A model generated the notes under the pieces. The model did no database searches. It was not told where the DNA came from and saw only the letters and a program-made list of their open reading frames with translations. A stretch of DNA of 64,000 bases from Molanna angustata (Eukaryota > Arthropoda > Insecta > Trichoptera > Molannidae): NCBI GenBank assembly GCA_963576475.1, contig OY754972.1, positions 28,331,168 through 28,395,167 of the forward strand. The letters run 5' to 3'. This document shows positions 20,966 through 34,591 of this stretch, in pieces; position 1 is the stretch's first letter, and every line of letters starts with the position of its first letter. The position numbers and the translations under genes are program-made.

Positions 20966-22321
20966 AACAATAGTTTCAATATTCCTACATACATTATGTA
21001 ACATAAATGAAAAAAAAAATGGTATCAACAAAAGTCAACTATACGTACATCATAATATGTTTTAGAGCGCCAAAGAATCATTGATTTAACTCATAAGGTG
21101 ATACAAAAGTTCTGAATTCATTACCTAAAAATTATTGAATATTATTTTTAAAATATTACGAGAATTAGTGAAAGACGTGCAGTAAAAAAAATCCTGACAA
21201 TATCCGCCTTAAATTGGACTATAGATTGCCACATAAAGTAATTCGAGATAGATTATAATACTATAGTATTATCAATAATAGTGGTTTATTGATTATAAAT
21301 ATAAATTAGAGTTCATACGTGCATGACCTTATCGATACATATGAGTTCATTATATATAGGCTGTGATTAACTCTGCTAGATTTTTTTATTGCGCGTATAT
21401 TTTATAATACCTATAGGTACAGTAAAGACTTTTTATTTGTAATAGTAATAAATAATTTAAATAGTGATTATATAATGTTTTAGCATATTTAATAGTTTAT
21501 TTAACTGCGCAATAAGTTGGTTCAGTGCTGAATCGTATCATCGTATTTAAAAATTCAGTTTTTTGCTATGTTGGTACCTACAACTGGTAATAAACTGATT
21601 TTGGCTTTACAAAATAATTAGCATAGTTTGAAAATATTTTAGTGGTTCAAATAATACATTCAAAAATAATAAATATATTAAAGTACAATTCCTACTAAAG
21701 TAAAGATAATTGTGCAAATAAGGAATCTTGTTGAAAATAGTATTTATTTACTAACGGCGAATTGTCTTTTACACACATGAACAACTATTACACACATTGA
21801 AATACAAAAAGAAAACTTTAAATAATGATAAACAATATACTTAAAAAGATGTCTAGTAATAACAAAAAAAGTAAATATAAAAAAATTATATTAAGAAAGC
21901 GGAAAAAAACACAATTTGAAATAAAACACAAACTTACAAAAATATACAAACAATCATATACACACTTAGAAAAAGAAAAAAAATAATCATAAGAAATAAG
22001 AAACTACATAATAAAACAATAAAATGTTTGTATAAAAAAATAATAGTAATGTAAAAACAATAATGGAACTATAAAAACAAACATATCGGTACATACATAG
22101 AAAAAAAAAAAAAATTACTAAACAAAATAAAAAGTCAACAAAAAGATGCTATGAATAGATATTTTTTTTAATATAATGTAGTTTTAAAAATTGAATAATG
22201 ATGGACAACGTGATGCTGTCGAAAAAAAAGAATTTATATACAAAAAAATCGACAGTAATAATATAGTCCTTCATATAAAAACACGATTTCAAAATGAATT
22301 TGTGTCAAATATAAAAAAAGT
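20966..22321. other. No gene; A-rich tract
   Basis: 21840-22140 is almost pure A with scattered C/T/G on the plus strand and resembles a LINE 3' UTR such as 29200-29570, but there is no coding end next to it. Confidence 0.4.
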
Positions 22322-22378
22322 GGCGTTCGGTTGTCTCTGCCTACCCCCATGAGGGAAATGGTGTGATGGTATGTGTGT
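22322..22378 (-). repeat. Repeat L fragment
   Basis: Inverse of the start of repeat L: GGCGTTCGGTTGTCTCTGCC, TACCCCCATGAGGG, GTGTGATGGTATGT. Confidence 0.6.
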
Positions 22379-22457
22379 ATGTATATAATAATATTATCTT
22401 TCATACAATTCGCCTATACAAATTGAAGAGTTTAATGATTTTTTCTTCCTATCATCA

Positions 22458-22636
22458 GGGAGAAAGTAGGGTCAAGCGGTGGAATCAAAACCCTCATAAT
22501 CAGCCAAATCATGGATTAAATTATCTCATGGAATTCTTTAATATCTTAAGATATTATACAACTCCATAATATAATTATATCCATGATATGGGTAAACATG
22601 AGGGTTTTAATTCCATCGCTTGAACGGACTTGCCCC
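22458..22636. mobile_element. MITE-2, copy 1
   Basis: Foldback of about 179 bp with arms GGTCAAGCGGTGGAATCAAA...ACCCTCAT and the inverted ATGAGGGTTTTAATTCCATC...GGACTTGCCCC, and a palindromic centre (TATCTTAAGATA). Same family as 44365-44546. Confidence 0.8.
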
Positions 22637-23425
22637 ACCTAACTCTATGAAACTTATATGTGTGATCATTTCTGAAGCACTTCCTTCCTATTAAAAAATG
22701 AATCATTATAATCGAATAATATGGTAAAGAATAACTGTTGACGAAGTAAATATTAAAGTGTTTGTTGATTTTCTCATAGATCCCAATACCAGATCTTGAA
22801 CAAAATTGAAATGGGACCAATCGAAAGATTTCTACTTTCGAATTAAAAAAGAAACATCGAAATATGACAACGTTGTAAAAATTTATCGCTGACCATACAT
22901 AAAAAATCACGTCAAATTGATAATCTCTCCGTTTTTGGAAATCGGTTTAAAATAGGTAGGTATATATTATATAAGATGGAATCGGAAAAGAAAAATTATA
23001 CCTTTTTTCACTTAAAAATGCCGCTATAGAAATTGTTTTTCAATAACTTTGTTGAACTGAGTTATTTAATGAAATACTGTTTCATTTTAAATATCCATAA
23101 ATTTTTAATGTAGTTTGGTACTGGTAATATTTTCTTATTAACCAGCAACTACTGTACTTTACATTAAATTTCAATATTACTAATAATAACAATGAATTAT
23201 AAAATAAAATGTATTAATAAGTTTTAAATTGATATTTAATTATATATTGCACCGATTCTCTGATCACTTATCAAAAACCTATTTATTTATTAAAAACTAG
23301 ATCCGTTTCGATACGTTTTAATATTTTATAATGAGTTTTAAATAAAATTTAATACAAATCGTTCGTAATCTACTTATTACCTACTTGGAATTTATATTAA
23401 ATAATTTAAATTACCTACATGAATA
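22637..23425. other. No recognisable feature
   Basis: AT-rich. The ORF 22575-22910 on the minus strand overlaps the MITE and has no motif. Confidence 0.5.
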
Positions 23426-23580
23426 AGTTGGCGCAGAGAGGCTAGCGCACTGCAATAGTAGGTAGGTATACTAGTGGACTTGAGTTCAAATCTCGCCTCG
23501 ACCGAATTTGTATACGTTACGTAATGTATGAGGATGTATATGTTCTTGATTCAAAGACAAATTCATTCTTTATAAAATTA
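23426..23580 (+). mobile_element. SINE-1 copy, diverged
   Basis: Box A TGGCGCAGAGAGG, box B GAGTTCAAATCTC, then CCTCGACCGAATTTGTATAC and the tail CAAATTCATTCTTTATAAAA. A (TAGG)-type expansion sits inside the former anticodon arm. Confidence 0.7.
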
Positions 23581-24211
23581 TGAATCATGTAGCAACAAAA
23601 ACCAAAAAGGGAAAATAATTAAAATATCAATTGTTGATATTATTTTCATTTTAGTATATAGGTATCATTCTACTTTTATATTAAAGAACCAATAGTATTT
23701 TTTTTTATCAAAAATATATGAATGACAGATATAGTTTTGCATATATAGATTATTACTTAATATTTAAATTAACAAGGTCAAATTCAGGTTATAAACAGTC
23801 ATGGAAAAGAGAACATAAAATTCAAGGAGTAAAGTATTTATAATCGAATGGTTACTTATTTCTTATACCTACTAAGATTACAAAAATAAAATTATATTTG
23901 TACATTTCATATAAATAAAAAAACATTTCACGCAACGGAATGATTTTAATTTGGAAATTCGTTGGAATATAATTTAATTAATGATCCATTTAAATTAAAT
24001 ATTAATCTTATTTGTATTTTGAGTTCTAGTATGACCAAGCATTGTAATCTTTCCAATACATGTTTATTTTTTACGTACACAACACTAAAATCACTCACCA
24101 ATCTCCACTTAATATCCAACATCTTTTCTCTTAATAATTCACGTGTAGGTACTGTCCGTTATTTCAAAATTCCTTTCATTGAATGACATAAATTTATAAT
24201 AAAACTAGCGG
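23581..24211. other. No recognisable feature
   Basis: AT-rich; no motif. Confidence 0.5.
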
Positions 24212-25266
24212 ACCCCACAGACGTTGTCCTGCACGAACGTTGGCTTGCCTGTTATTAGCTGGTTTAACAAACATGAAAAGGATGGATTACCTTATAAAAG
24301 GAAGCACGGCACATGCATGTATACCCACATATTCAATAATTCAATTACCCGGTCCTGATGGGATACACATTACACACTAATATTCACTCTCTCTCTCTCC
24401 CTCTCCCTCTTCCTAGTCACAAAAAATCGAAGATTCAGAATCCCCTAATAATTGATTCTTTTATTTAAGTTGGATATTGAGAAATTTGGAGAAAGACTTT
24501 TCAAAGATTAAACTTGGTCCATTTTGAATTTTGAAACTTAAATTAGTTATCATTTAAATAATGAAAAAAATGCCATAAGAGTGTCTATATAAGTATGTGT
24601 ATATATCTTTCAAACATAAAATATATATTTATAACTTCATTTTATAGTACGGAGTTGTACATTTTTTCACTATAAAAAATTCACTCTAATATACGTTTGT
24701 TGTTTGATCTTGACGTTTCAATCACAAAATATATATTTATAACCTCACTATTACGGAGGTTTTTAACAAAATAATGTAGTATTCATAAATTAATAGAAAT
24801 ATTTAAACGAAAATATTACGAAACATTACATTGCAATGACTTTGATATACCTATCGTCATAATACCACTTAAAACAGAATATACTTAGAAAAAACTAAAT
24901 AGCTTAATACAATAATAAAAAAATATATATATACAAATAACTTATTAATTTAATAAAATATAAAAAAATATGAAAATAAATACCGCAAACAGCGTTGAAA
25001 AAACATCAAGTTTTAATGTCATAACCAACATTGCATAATATTATGACATATCGGAAGCCAATGTTTCCACTGTTCAAAATGCGTATTCCGAAAATATTTA
25101 TAACGATTCCCATTTTTATTATTCTTTTATTAAATTCCTTTTTGTGAATCTAATCCATTCAGGGACTCACATAAACACACACAAAAAGTTTCATCAAAAT
25201 CGGTTCAGCCGTTTAGGAGGAGTTCAGTGACATAAAACGTACGGAAGAATTATGTATATAAAGATT
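24212..25266 (+). repeat. Degenerate dispersed element M
   Basis: Starts AACTAGCGGACCCCACAGAC and GTTGTCCTGCACG, and ends TTCATCAAAATCGGTTCAGC, CGTTTAGGAGGAGTTCAGTG, then TTATGTATATAAAGATTT. This start/end pair is a widely seen arthropod interspersed repeat (from memory). The 5' end also appears inverted at about 29905-29945. Includes a (CT)n tract at 24383-24410. No intact ORF. Confidence 0.55.
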
Positions 25267-25410
25267 TACTTTTCTCCTCTGACATGAAATAATTGGCACA
25301 TAGCACTCTTTACAGGGTGAATTGCCTTAAACTAAAAAAAAAAAAATATGCATTATCTCATAAATGCATAATATATTTCACGTACCTACCTATATAATAT
25401 ATTTCACGTA

Positions 25411-25832
25411 ACGGCGAAGATGTCTGAAACGCTGGACACCTTTGAAAGGAAGGTACTGCGTAGAATATACGGACCCGTGAAGGATGGCGATGAATGGCGC
25501 ATTAGACGCAACGATGAGTTGTACAACATATACCAGACCCCAAGTATCTCAACGCACATGAAATTACTTAGGCTGAGATGGACTGGACATATACAACGAA
25601 TGTCAACCTCACGGGTGCCGAAACGAATCATGACTGGACACCCGGGTGGGAGAAGAAGGGTAGGAAAACCAAGGCTGCGGTGGGAAGATGAGGTCAGAAA
25701 GAATGCGGCTCAGCTTCTCCAGGAGAGGAGCTGGAAAGTGGCAGCAGAGGACAGGATTGGATGGAGGCGAAAGTTAACGGAGGCCAAGGCTCGATTTGGG
25801 CTGTAGCGCCATCGAAGAAGAAGAAGAAATTC
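25411..25832 (+). mobile_element. LINE-B copy with 17-bp target duplication
   Basis: A 422-bp 5'-truncated insertion flanked by the same 17-mer ATAATATATTTCACGTA at 25394-25410 and 25833-25849, ending in a GAAGAAGAAGAA tract. The target itself already contained a partial second copy (about 25370-25386), so the exact 5' boundary may shift. Confidence 0.85.
25420..25806 (+). pseudogene. LINE-B ORF2 C-terminal region, open over 128 codons
   Basis: DTFERKVLRRIYGPVKDGDE, WRIRRNDELYNIYQTPS, LRWTGHIQRMSTSRVPKRI, GRRRVGKPRLRWEDEV, then AAEDRIGWRRKLTEAKARF, stop. This is the complete post-RT tail of an endonuclease-type LINE without frameshift, the best preserved of the tails in this window. It lacks the RT and endonuclease, so it is inert. 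Confidence 0.85.
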
Positions 25833-25849
25833 ATAATATATTTCACGTA

Positions 25850-26168
25850 CCTACCTACATACATACCTAAACATAAGTTTTCATTTTGAAATTGATTGAA
25901 CAAAGTTTGTTCAGTATAGAAAACACAATGTACGCATACATTTTAAACACTTTACCATCAAAACTCAGTATACAATCTCGATTTGATACTTGTTAAAAAT
26001 CTGGTGTAAAAATTGCATAATATAATCATGACTTTGTAGTGAAAACTAAGTATAAATTTAATGTAATATGTAGGTAGGAGAGAGGTGTGAAGTTATAATT
26101 ATTTTTTTTGTTTTCATCATCATAAATCTTAATTAATAAAATAATAGATGATAATTGTAATAATGATT
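25850..26168. other. No recognisable feature
   Basis: AT-rich spacer. Confidence 0.4.
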
Positions 26169-26945
26169 GTCGCCTTCGTGGCTTAGTGGGTTGGGTATCT
26201 GAATCCTGAGCGAAAGGTTCCGGGTTAAATTCCCGGTGGAGACACCATTTTTACTCCTCACTAACCCAAGGAGATATAGTGGGGAGTTATGATTTCACAA
26301 TTTTTAAGGGTATTTTTTTTTATTGCAGATTATCAACTAGTATCATGCTGAGATTGTATTCTGAACGTTTCATCACAATGTATCTGCGTGGGTGTGCTAT
26401 GTGCTGCGTGCTATGTGCTGCGTGCTATGTGCTGTGTGCTATATGTACGGGCAGCGTGTTTATTTTACTTTATCGATTATAGACTAAAATACTCATTGAC
26501 TTCTTTTCAAATTATGCAAATATGTATATCTAATACTCGCTTAGACCCCATTAGATTTTGAAAAATATATGAATAGTGCTTCTCATTTTTTTTAACTGTC
26601 AAATATTTCAGTGACCCCAAACTCAGGAAACTTAAAATTTGAAATTTTTATTTCAAATTGGTAAAAACGCACATCTCTTTCATAAAATGGCATTGAAGAG
26701 TTATCAAGTTTTCGTATTAAAATATTTAAATAAAAACTAATTTAACAAACTCATTTCAAGAAAATGCTGAAAATTTTCCATACAAAATTTGAATACTTTA
26801 GGTATAGAATGACTTGTTTGTGAGGAGTTTAGCGTTGGTCACAACCCACTCGTTTGATTGTTGTTATTGGGTGCATGTTAAATTATTATTTGACATATTA
26901 CCAGTTAGTTGCCCGAGAAGCATTATTAAATAAATAAATAATATA
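26169..26945 (+). mobile_element. SINE-2 copy split by a Rep-C insertion
   Basis: The head (26169-26246) has box A TGGCTTAGTGGGTTGG, box B-like GGGTTAAATTCCC and GGTGGAGACAC. The tail (26860-26945) begins TATTGGGTGCATGTTAAAT and TTTGACATATTACCAGTTA. The two halves are contiguous in the other copy (35352-35570), which shows that 26246-26857 was inserted. Confidence 0.8.
26246..26857 (+). repeat. Rep-C copy, inserted in SINE-2
   Basis: Begins TTTTTACTCCTCAC...GTGGGGAGTTATGATTTCAC and ends GAGGAGTTTAGCGTTGG...CCCACTCG. Contains a minisatellite of 'GTGCTATGTGCTGC' units at about 26393-26450, at the same internal position where other copies have 'GGCGTACGGCGTAC' repeats. Confidence 0.75.
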
Positions 26946-27321
26946 TTATTATGTTTTGAGAGAAATAAGAAGACTTATTTTACAAGAACTTTAAATATTA
27001 AGAATTATTAAAAAATACAGTTTCGTCTTTGTGATAACTGCACTTATGTGATGCAGGTCGAAGTGGAACAATTGCATCACTGGGTATAACATTATAATCT
27101 GGGTGTGACAATTATATTAACTACTCAGTCAAGTGTCAAAATTTCAACTCCTCACCATTTAGTTTTACACGAAGAAAATAAGATAATACCAAAAAAATAA
27201 AAACACCTGAAAAATTATAAAAACAACGAATATTTATAAAAATAACTAAGTTTAGTTTATCGATCGTCAATTCTTGATAGATCTCCATTGTATGTCGATA
27301 CATGACAAATGCAAAATAAAA
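26946..27321. other. No recognisable feature
   Basis: AT-rich spacer. Confidence 0.4.
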
Positions 27322-27542
27322 TGATGCGTTTAATGCAAGGCACATCGTCAGAATAATACTCTACAAGACTGAAACTAGTGGTTAGGTATATACAAAAATT
27401 TTATTGCTTTATATAAATTATTTTCCAAACGTTCAAAAACCAACAGTTTTATACACCTGACATGTAAATTTTGTATATAACTACTAGTCTCAGTCTTGTA
27501 GGATATTATTCTGACGATGTGCCTAGCACGAAACGCGTCAGT
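27322..27542. repeat. Foldback repeat B with hammerhead-like core
   Basis: Inverted arms 27322-27402 and 27472-27542 (AAGGCACATCGTCAGAATAA...CTACAAGACTGA... and its complement). The right arm ends with CTGACGA (27512), the hairpin GTGC-CTA-GCAC, GAAA, the self-complementary ACGCGT and C. Confidence 0.75.
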
Positions 27543-27886
27543 ACCTAATCAAATAAATTTCAATACAACAAATAAGCATTATTTATTTACCATGTATATA
27601 CTTACATATATGCAATAGGTAAATATAATAAATAATTACTATTAAACTAAACAAAAAGTACCTACACATAAAATAACAATACGATATCATAAATTTTCGT
27701 TCTATAGACAATACTTGCAAATATCATTGAACAGAATACTTGCAATAATAAATTGTAAAATATCTATAATTATAGATAGTGTAAAATCATTATATATATA
27801 TAAATTGATTTATGAAATTTCAAAAAATTATTTCATACCATCATATTATCAAAAAAAATAATCAAACACCATTAATATCTTATATA
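27543..27886. other. No recognisable feature
   Basis: AT-rich spacer. Confidence 0.4.
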
Positions 27887-28535
27887 AAACGAGTGGGTTG
27901 TAACCAACACTAAACTCTCCACTACATAGTAAGTGTTCGTTGAAAGGTTGACAATCTCTAAATGCATTTTTATGAAGTACATTTCTATAAGATTCTTAAA
28001 CAAATATAAGATTCGAAGAGGACAAAAGTTTTCACAATACACCATACACGTTGTCACATCACGAAACTCATAGTATGCACTTTCTACATGATACATGTAG
28101 AGAAATTTTAAGTAAAGTTGCATAACAAGCAAGATGAGCACGTATTAGATAGTGTATCAGTGTTTATGAGGAGATGTATATATGTCAAGATAGAAGAATG
28201 CGGTTGCCTACCCCTTGAGGAAGATAGAAGTGGAGAGTAAAAAATACACTTGTCTATCGAGACACATACAATATCAATATGAATTTAGTAAAAAAAACAA
28301 CGTTAATGATGTAATCATAGAGAAGAAATTAAAAGTTGTCTATGGAAAACTATCAGCTCTAGGTCTATGCACTTTACACATATTATGCAAATATGAAATC
28401 GATCGGACTTATAGTTTGGGCTGTAGAGGACACAAGAAGGATACGCCGTACGCCATTATACAAACACATCACGACGAAACTCATAGTGACTCTCCGCTAT
28501 TCAATAGTGTGGAGAGTAAAAATATTCAATATTAT
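27887..28535 (-). repeat. Rep-C, full-length copy
   Basis: Inverse strand runs from the start hairpin (ACTCTCCACACTATTGAATAG...GGAGAGTCA) to the end GTGGAGAGTTTAGTGTTGG...CCCACTCG, about 640 bp. The plus-strand ORF 28215-28637 is a by-product of this repeat. Terminal 8-mers CTCTCCAC and GTGGAGAG are inverse of each other. Confidence 0.75.
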
Positions 28536-29138
28536 ACATATGTAAGTGTTCATCCTTTATATATTAAATTTGCATATTGCAGTAGGTACCTACTGGTATC
28601 AGATAATTCTATAGACTTACCCTTGCATTTAGATTAGCTTAGTAATGTTATAGCATATCCATAAGTGACATTTAATGTTAATATCTGTGTTTTGATTTGA
28701 TGTAATAAAATTAATTCAACGGTGTATGATAAGACTACCCATGAAGCATAAATTCAGAATTTAAACAATCATCATGGTTAATGCATTAATTGTTTATAAT
28801 CTTCATAGTTATAACCCTATTATTATAAATCAAGAACATATCTTTTGAATATAAATATATGGGTACATCAGTAGGTACTTATAATTTAAATAAACTGTTC
28901 AATAAATTTGATATTCTCTACTGCAACCAACACCATTCAACATTGTTCTTATTCGTCTTCTTCTTTAATATATATCCAGTGACAGAGAGTTTTAATAGGT
29001 AGCTTCTTACTCTTGAGGTGCCGAGGTAATTGTTATTCACAATTTTAACAATGATCGTCAGCGATTCTAATGAATGGCAGTCGCGATAACGACAATAAGA
29101 AAATATATGATTTTTCTACATATTATTTAATCATTTAT
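28536..29138. other. No recognisable feature
   Basis: AT-rich spacer. Confidence 0.4.
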
Positions 29139-29800
29139 TTATTTATTTATAAACGGCATAAAATGCCTTTTACATACATAGATAAAAACACATATTGATG
29201 ATAATAATAGATAAAATAAAAAAAGCAATTGGGTATACCTACACTTGGCAAAAAAAAAACCTAAACCTAAACAGTAAGACAAAAATAAAAAAAGTAAACA
29301 AACATAAAAAAAGATATAAGTACCTACATAAGGATCCAAAAAAAAAACAAAACAGTAAATTAAAAAAAAAACATTAAATTCAAAAATCAATAGACGTATG
29401 CAAACATAAAAAACGATATACATTTGGACTCAAAATCAACCGAAATAATAAATAAACAAGTATTATTAATAGAAAAAAAAATAGCAGTGTCATGTAATGC
29501 AAAAAAAAAACAAACATTTTACAATCGCAAATATACAAATCCATACTGAATATATCACAGGTTGTTTCTCTCATAAAAAAATGTGTATATCGTCTGTTTG
29601 TATTTGTATTTGGACAGCTTAAAAATGTCACCTAAATGAGAATATTCATTCCCAGTATTATGGAGTCGACTGATTAGCGAGTGATATTCTGTCTGTGTAC
29701 GTGTATTGTTGTAATAAAATGGTGCTGTGTGTCTGGTTGATCGTCTTGGTATATTGTAATTAATCAATTCTGTTAGTGCAGGGGTATCCAAAATCCAAAA
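29139..29800 (-). pseudogene. jockey-like LINE C-terminus with A-rich 3' UTR
   Basis: Minus strand 29791-29555: DTPALTELINYNIPRRSTRH, then TQTEYHSLISRLHNTGN, GDIFKLSKYKYK. 'SPALL.L..F..PRR..R......RT.Y..N..I.R....N' is the standard C-terminal block of insect jockey-type LINEs. Downstream (29570-29139) it is A-rich on the plus strand and likely the UTR. 5' part missing. Confidence 0.7.
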
Positions 29801-30232
29801 TCGATTTTATTCTGAATAGGGACGGAAGGGAATGAAAAGACGGAATTATAATTAGCGATTCTTGATAAGAATCTTAAGAGAAAAAACATACAGACCAACC
29901 ATTTTTATATAATTATACAGGCAGGACAACGTCTGATGGGTTTTCTAGTATGACATAAACTAGTAGAGTGTATCTCCAGGGTGCAATAAAGTGTTTATTA
30001 TTATTTATTGAAATGTGATATAACTAAGTTAGTATGCATGTTTCAAATTTACCCGCGATACATCAAATACACACACGGGTTTCGTTAATTGTTATTAATT
30101 TATAAACTTGTATTATGGTATCAACTATTAATTTAATATCGATTTAACTTCACCATCAGTACTTACCATAGCTATTTTTTTACTTGATTTTCAAGACATA
30201 CATCAGCACGTCTTATACGAAGATACCAGGGG
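29801..30232. other. Fragment of repeat M 5' end only
   Basis: 29905-29950 inverse reads AAACCCATCAGACGTTGTCC, like the start of element M. Nothing else recognised. Confidence 0.4.
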
Positions 30233-30505
30233 CGTACCTAGAAGCTTCGTACTACGCAAACCCTGAAAGAAAATTGGGAAACGTCAATAATTTAATGTTT
30301 TTTTACCATCGTTATTCATTCTAGTAGCCACGAAAATATTTTTAAAATCACATGACAAAATGATATTCAAATTTGTGGCCCTGTAAACCATCGTATTTAC
30401 ATACGGTCCCATTTTAAATCTTGTAGTATATTAGATCTTAAATTTCTTAACATCATATTCATAGGCAAGCCAAGATTTTCGGCTTTTATGAGCAATTCCA
30501 CTACT
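30233..30505 (-). repeat. Dispersed repeat K, copy 2
   Basis: Inverse of 17391-17675, from CCAGGGGCGTACC through AGCCAAGATTTTCGGCTT. No coding potential. Confidence 0.65.
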
Positions 30506-30892
30506 GGAAGATACCTTTAATAAATTCAATATATTTTATCTGTGGTTTTTCAGTCGCTATTTTATGTTCATTGAGATCAGACCCTATCTCAAATAATTAC
30601 AGAATAAACCTACATATCGTAAAAACGCATAATGTCTCATGATGTAAGGTAAAAACCCTTTGCATTATTTTTAATTGGTTTTGATACTTTTTATACTATT
30701 TTATAAATTTCATCAATTCTATCAAAACCATTGCTCAAAAATATACTCTAAATTAAGTTTCATCTTATCCGTATTTCAATAAATGTATAGACATGTTTGA
30801 CAGGAATTAGGTAACTTTTGGTCTTTTGAGAACAACGACAAAGATATTATTACATCTTTGAGTTCATATTTCTCCGTGTATTGGTTTTTTTG
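30506..30892. other. No recognisable feature
   Basis: AT-rich spacer. Confidence 0.4.
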
Positions 30893-31880
30893 TTCAGTGG
30901 TTTTTACTCTCCACACTATGGAATAGTGGTGAGTCATGATTTCACGATTTTTAAGCGTATTTTTTTACATCAATTTCTCAACGGGTATCATGTAGAGAGT
31001 GCACACTGTGAATTTCGTCGTGATGTGTTTGTATGTATGGCGTACGGAGTATGGCGTACGGCGTACGGCGTACGGTATTATCCTTTTTGTGTCCTCTCTA
31101 CAGCCCAAACTATAAGTCCGATCGACTTCATATTAACATCATATGTATGTGTAAAGTGCAAAGACCTAGAGCTGATTAGTTTTCCATTGATATCCGTTTA
31201 TTTCTTCTCTATGATTTCATCTGTCCAAATTTTCAAAATGCTCTCACAATCTGAAAAATCGAGATATTTGTATATTGTTTGAAATTTCGATAAAAAAAAT
31301 ACACTCACCAAAAATGCATTCAAGGATTTTCAAAGTTTAAAGAAAAAAACTCTATGGTTAACCATATCAATGTGGAATAAATTTCATATTTGTATATGAA
31401 AATTGTATGTACCAGAAGTAAAATAGCTTCTGTAAGGGAAAATTGAGTGATCAACTTCATATTGATATTGTATGTGTCTCTATAGACAAGTTTTTTTTTA
31501 CTCTCCACTTTTATCTTCCTCAAGGGGTAGGCAGTCAAAACCGAACACCGCATTCTTCTATCTTGACACATACATCGCCTTATCAACATAGATACACTGT
31601 CTAATACATGCTCATCTTGCTTGTAATGCAATTTTACTTAAAATTTCTCAACAGATATCATGTAGAAAATACATGCTATGAGTTTCGTGACAATGTTTTT
31701 ATGTGTATTGTGAAAACTTGTGTCGTCTGGGAATCTTATATTTGTTTAAGAATCTAATAGAAATGTAGGTACCTACTTCATAAAAATGCATTAAGAGATT
31801 GTCAACATTTCAAGAAGAAAAAATGAACGCTTTCTATGGTGTGGAGAGTTTAGTGTTGGCCACAACTCACTCGTTTTTTA
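30893..31880 (+). repeat. Rep-C, long/composite copy
   Basis: Start hairpin ACTCTCCACACTATGGAATA...GTGAGTCATGATTTCAC, an internal GGCGTACGG minisatellite (31036-31080), CTACAGCCCAAACTATAAGT, then a second block (31385-31880) ending GTGTGGAGAGTTTAGTGTTG...CTCACTCGTTTTT. Includes a repeat-L-like segment AAGGGGTAGGCAGTCAAAAC at about 31520. Longer than the 640-bp copy, so possibly two copies fused. Confidence 0.7.
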
Positions 31881-32478
31881 ATAAAAAATATGTTTTTATT
31901 CGTCTGCCTTTTAGTTATTTAAGTATGTCGTGTGAGGGATGCTGGTAAGTTCGAGATGCGAATATCTAGAGGATGAAGCTTACATTTTATTTACAAACTA
32001 CAAATGCGTGATTTACATAAAACAAATTTGAGAGTCACGCGCTGACTAAAATCAGTAGAATGGTATCCCAAGACAACATGCAATGGAATGGTTCGATGTG
32101 TATCCCGTATTACAATCGACTATAAAATTAACTGCAAACAACATGCCTATACCTACTGATGCTGGTGCATTCAACTATTGACAATAAAAGCTTCAATGTA
32201 AGGACAAAACACACTGTCATAGCCGTGTTTGATATTCCAGTAGTACAATAGTAAAATCAAATAATTACCATAGTACACGTTCAAAATCTAAGACAAGCAA
32301 ATTCAAAGATAATCTTCGCATGGCGATTTGACCTCTATGATGACGGAGTACTAAACAGCTGATTTAATAAACGTTGAACAAAATGTCCATTATTTTCTTG
32401 TCGATAAGCATAGACACACATTACCAATTGTCGATAGAAAATATGCAATAAACATAAGGTAAATCAAGAAATTGGTTT
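31881..32478. other. No recognisable feature
   Basis: AT-rich spacer. Confidence 0.4.
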
Positions 32479-32479
32479 T

Positions 32480-32567
32480 AATAATAATAATAATGAACAC
32501 TTCCTTGCACCCTGCGCAAGTGGCGAGTTTATTGCCGTATGGCAATTTCTTCCAGCTAACCAGTTTT
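32480..32567 (-). mobile_element. SINE-3 tail fragment
   Basis: Starts with a (TAA)n tract, then GAACACTTCCTTGCACCCTG, CGCAAGTGGCGAGTTTATTG and GGCAATTTCTTCCAGC: the inverse of the SINE-3 3' tail. Head absent. Confidence 0.75.
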
Positions 32568-32618
32568 ATTTGATTTATAGATAGTTAGTCTTTCACATTT
32601 TCTACCATTTAATACCTT

Positions 32619-32879
<261 letters not shown>

Positions 32880-32905
32880 AAATCTAAGGTTTTCGCGAGT
32901 ACAAA

Positions 32906-33185
32906 ATATGTTATTATTAAGTATTTTTGGGGATAACCCGCGTCAAATTCTGATTCCCGAGAGAATCAGTCGTCTGCCGACGTTTCGTCTGAATCTCATC
33001 AGACATTTTCAATAGGCGCCTTGTTAATAAATTTCCGTCGCGAGGGATAGTGCGCGCACGTCCGTTCGCGTCGGAAGCTTACCACCAAGTGAAAGTTTGA
33101 AAGGAAGCCGAGTCAGGTGTTAGTGGAGGGGTGGGTTTCCCCAATGACGTCATTATTGCATTTTGTTTGGCTTCTAGTGACTCGA
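32906..33185 (-). repeat. Left pLTR-like arm (inverted)
   Basis: Inverse of 33542-33820. The only difference I could see is near the outer edge (TTATCCCCAAAAATACTT against TTATTCCCAAAATACTT). Hammerhead-like core at 32979-33002 on the minus strand. Confidence 0.9.
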
Positions 33186-33541
33186 TATTAAAAACCGGAA
33201 ATTAACTTCATCTCTAGTAAACCACTCATTGACCGAAAATCACTCCATAGACTTTGAAAATTCAAAAGTAGTCGCGAATATTAACAATGAAACATTAGAA
33301 TTTACAGGGAAGCAATAGAAATATATAGAAGAAGCAACAGTATAATGAATAACAGGGACGATAGCATTCGAATCCCGACCGCATGGACAAGTGTACTTGA
33401 AAACAATATTTTGAAAAACCATAGTAATCAAATTAACCCAACTACCGATATTTCAAACAATAGTCACATTAAAAACATTAGTAAAATTCCTAGTAAACCG
33501 AAAACTGATAATCCACCTGTAAACAATATACCGTTAAGTAC

Positions 33542-34525
<984 letters not shown>

Positions 34526-34591
34526 GCAGCCAATACTGTTATATTTGCCCCTATTTGACAGGGCAGCCAATACTGTTATATTTGCCCCTTT
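34526..34591 (+). repeat. Short direct repeat pair
   Basis: GCAGCCAATACTGTTATATT followed by TGCCCCT occurs twice, 39 bp apart. A poly-C run follows at about 34675-34687. Confidence 0.85.

Noticed and set aside
28215..28637. 140-codon ORF as a real gene
   Set aside because: It lies almost entirely within a Rep-C copy read backwards; the other copies are not open.
29195..29377. Lys/Asn-rich ORF
   Set aside because: Low-complexity reading of an A-rich LINE 3' UTR.
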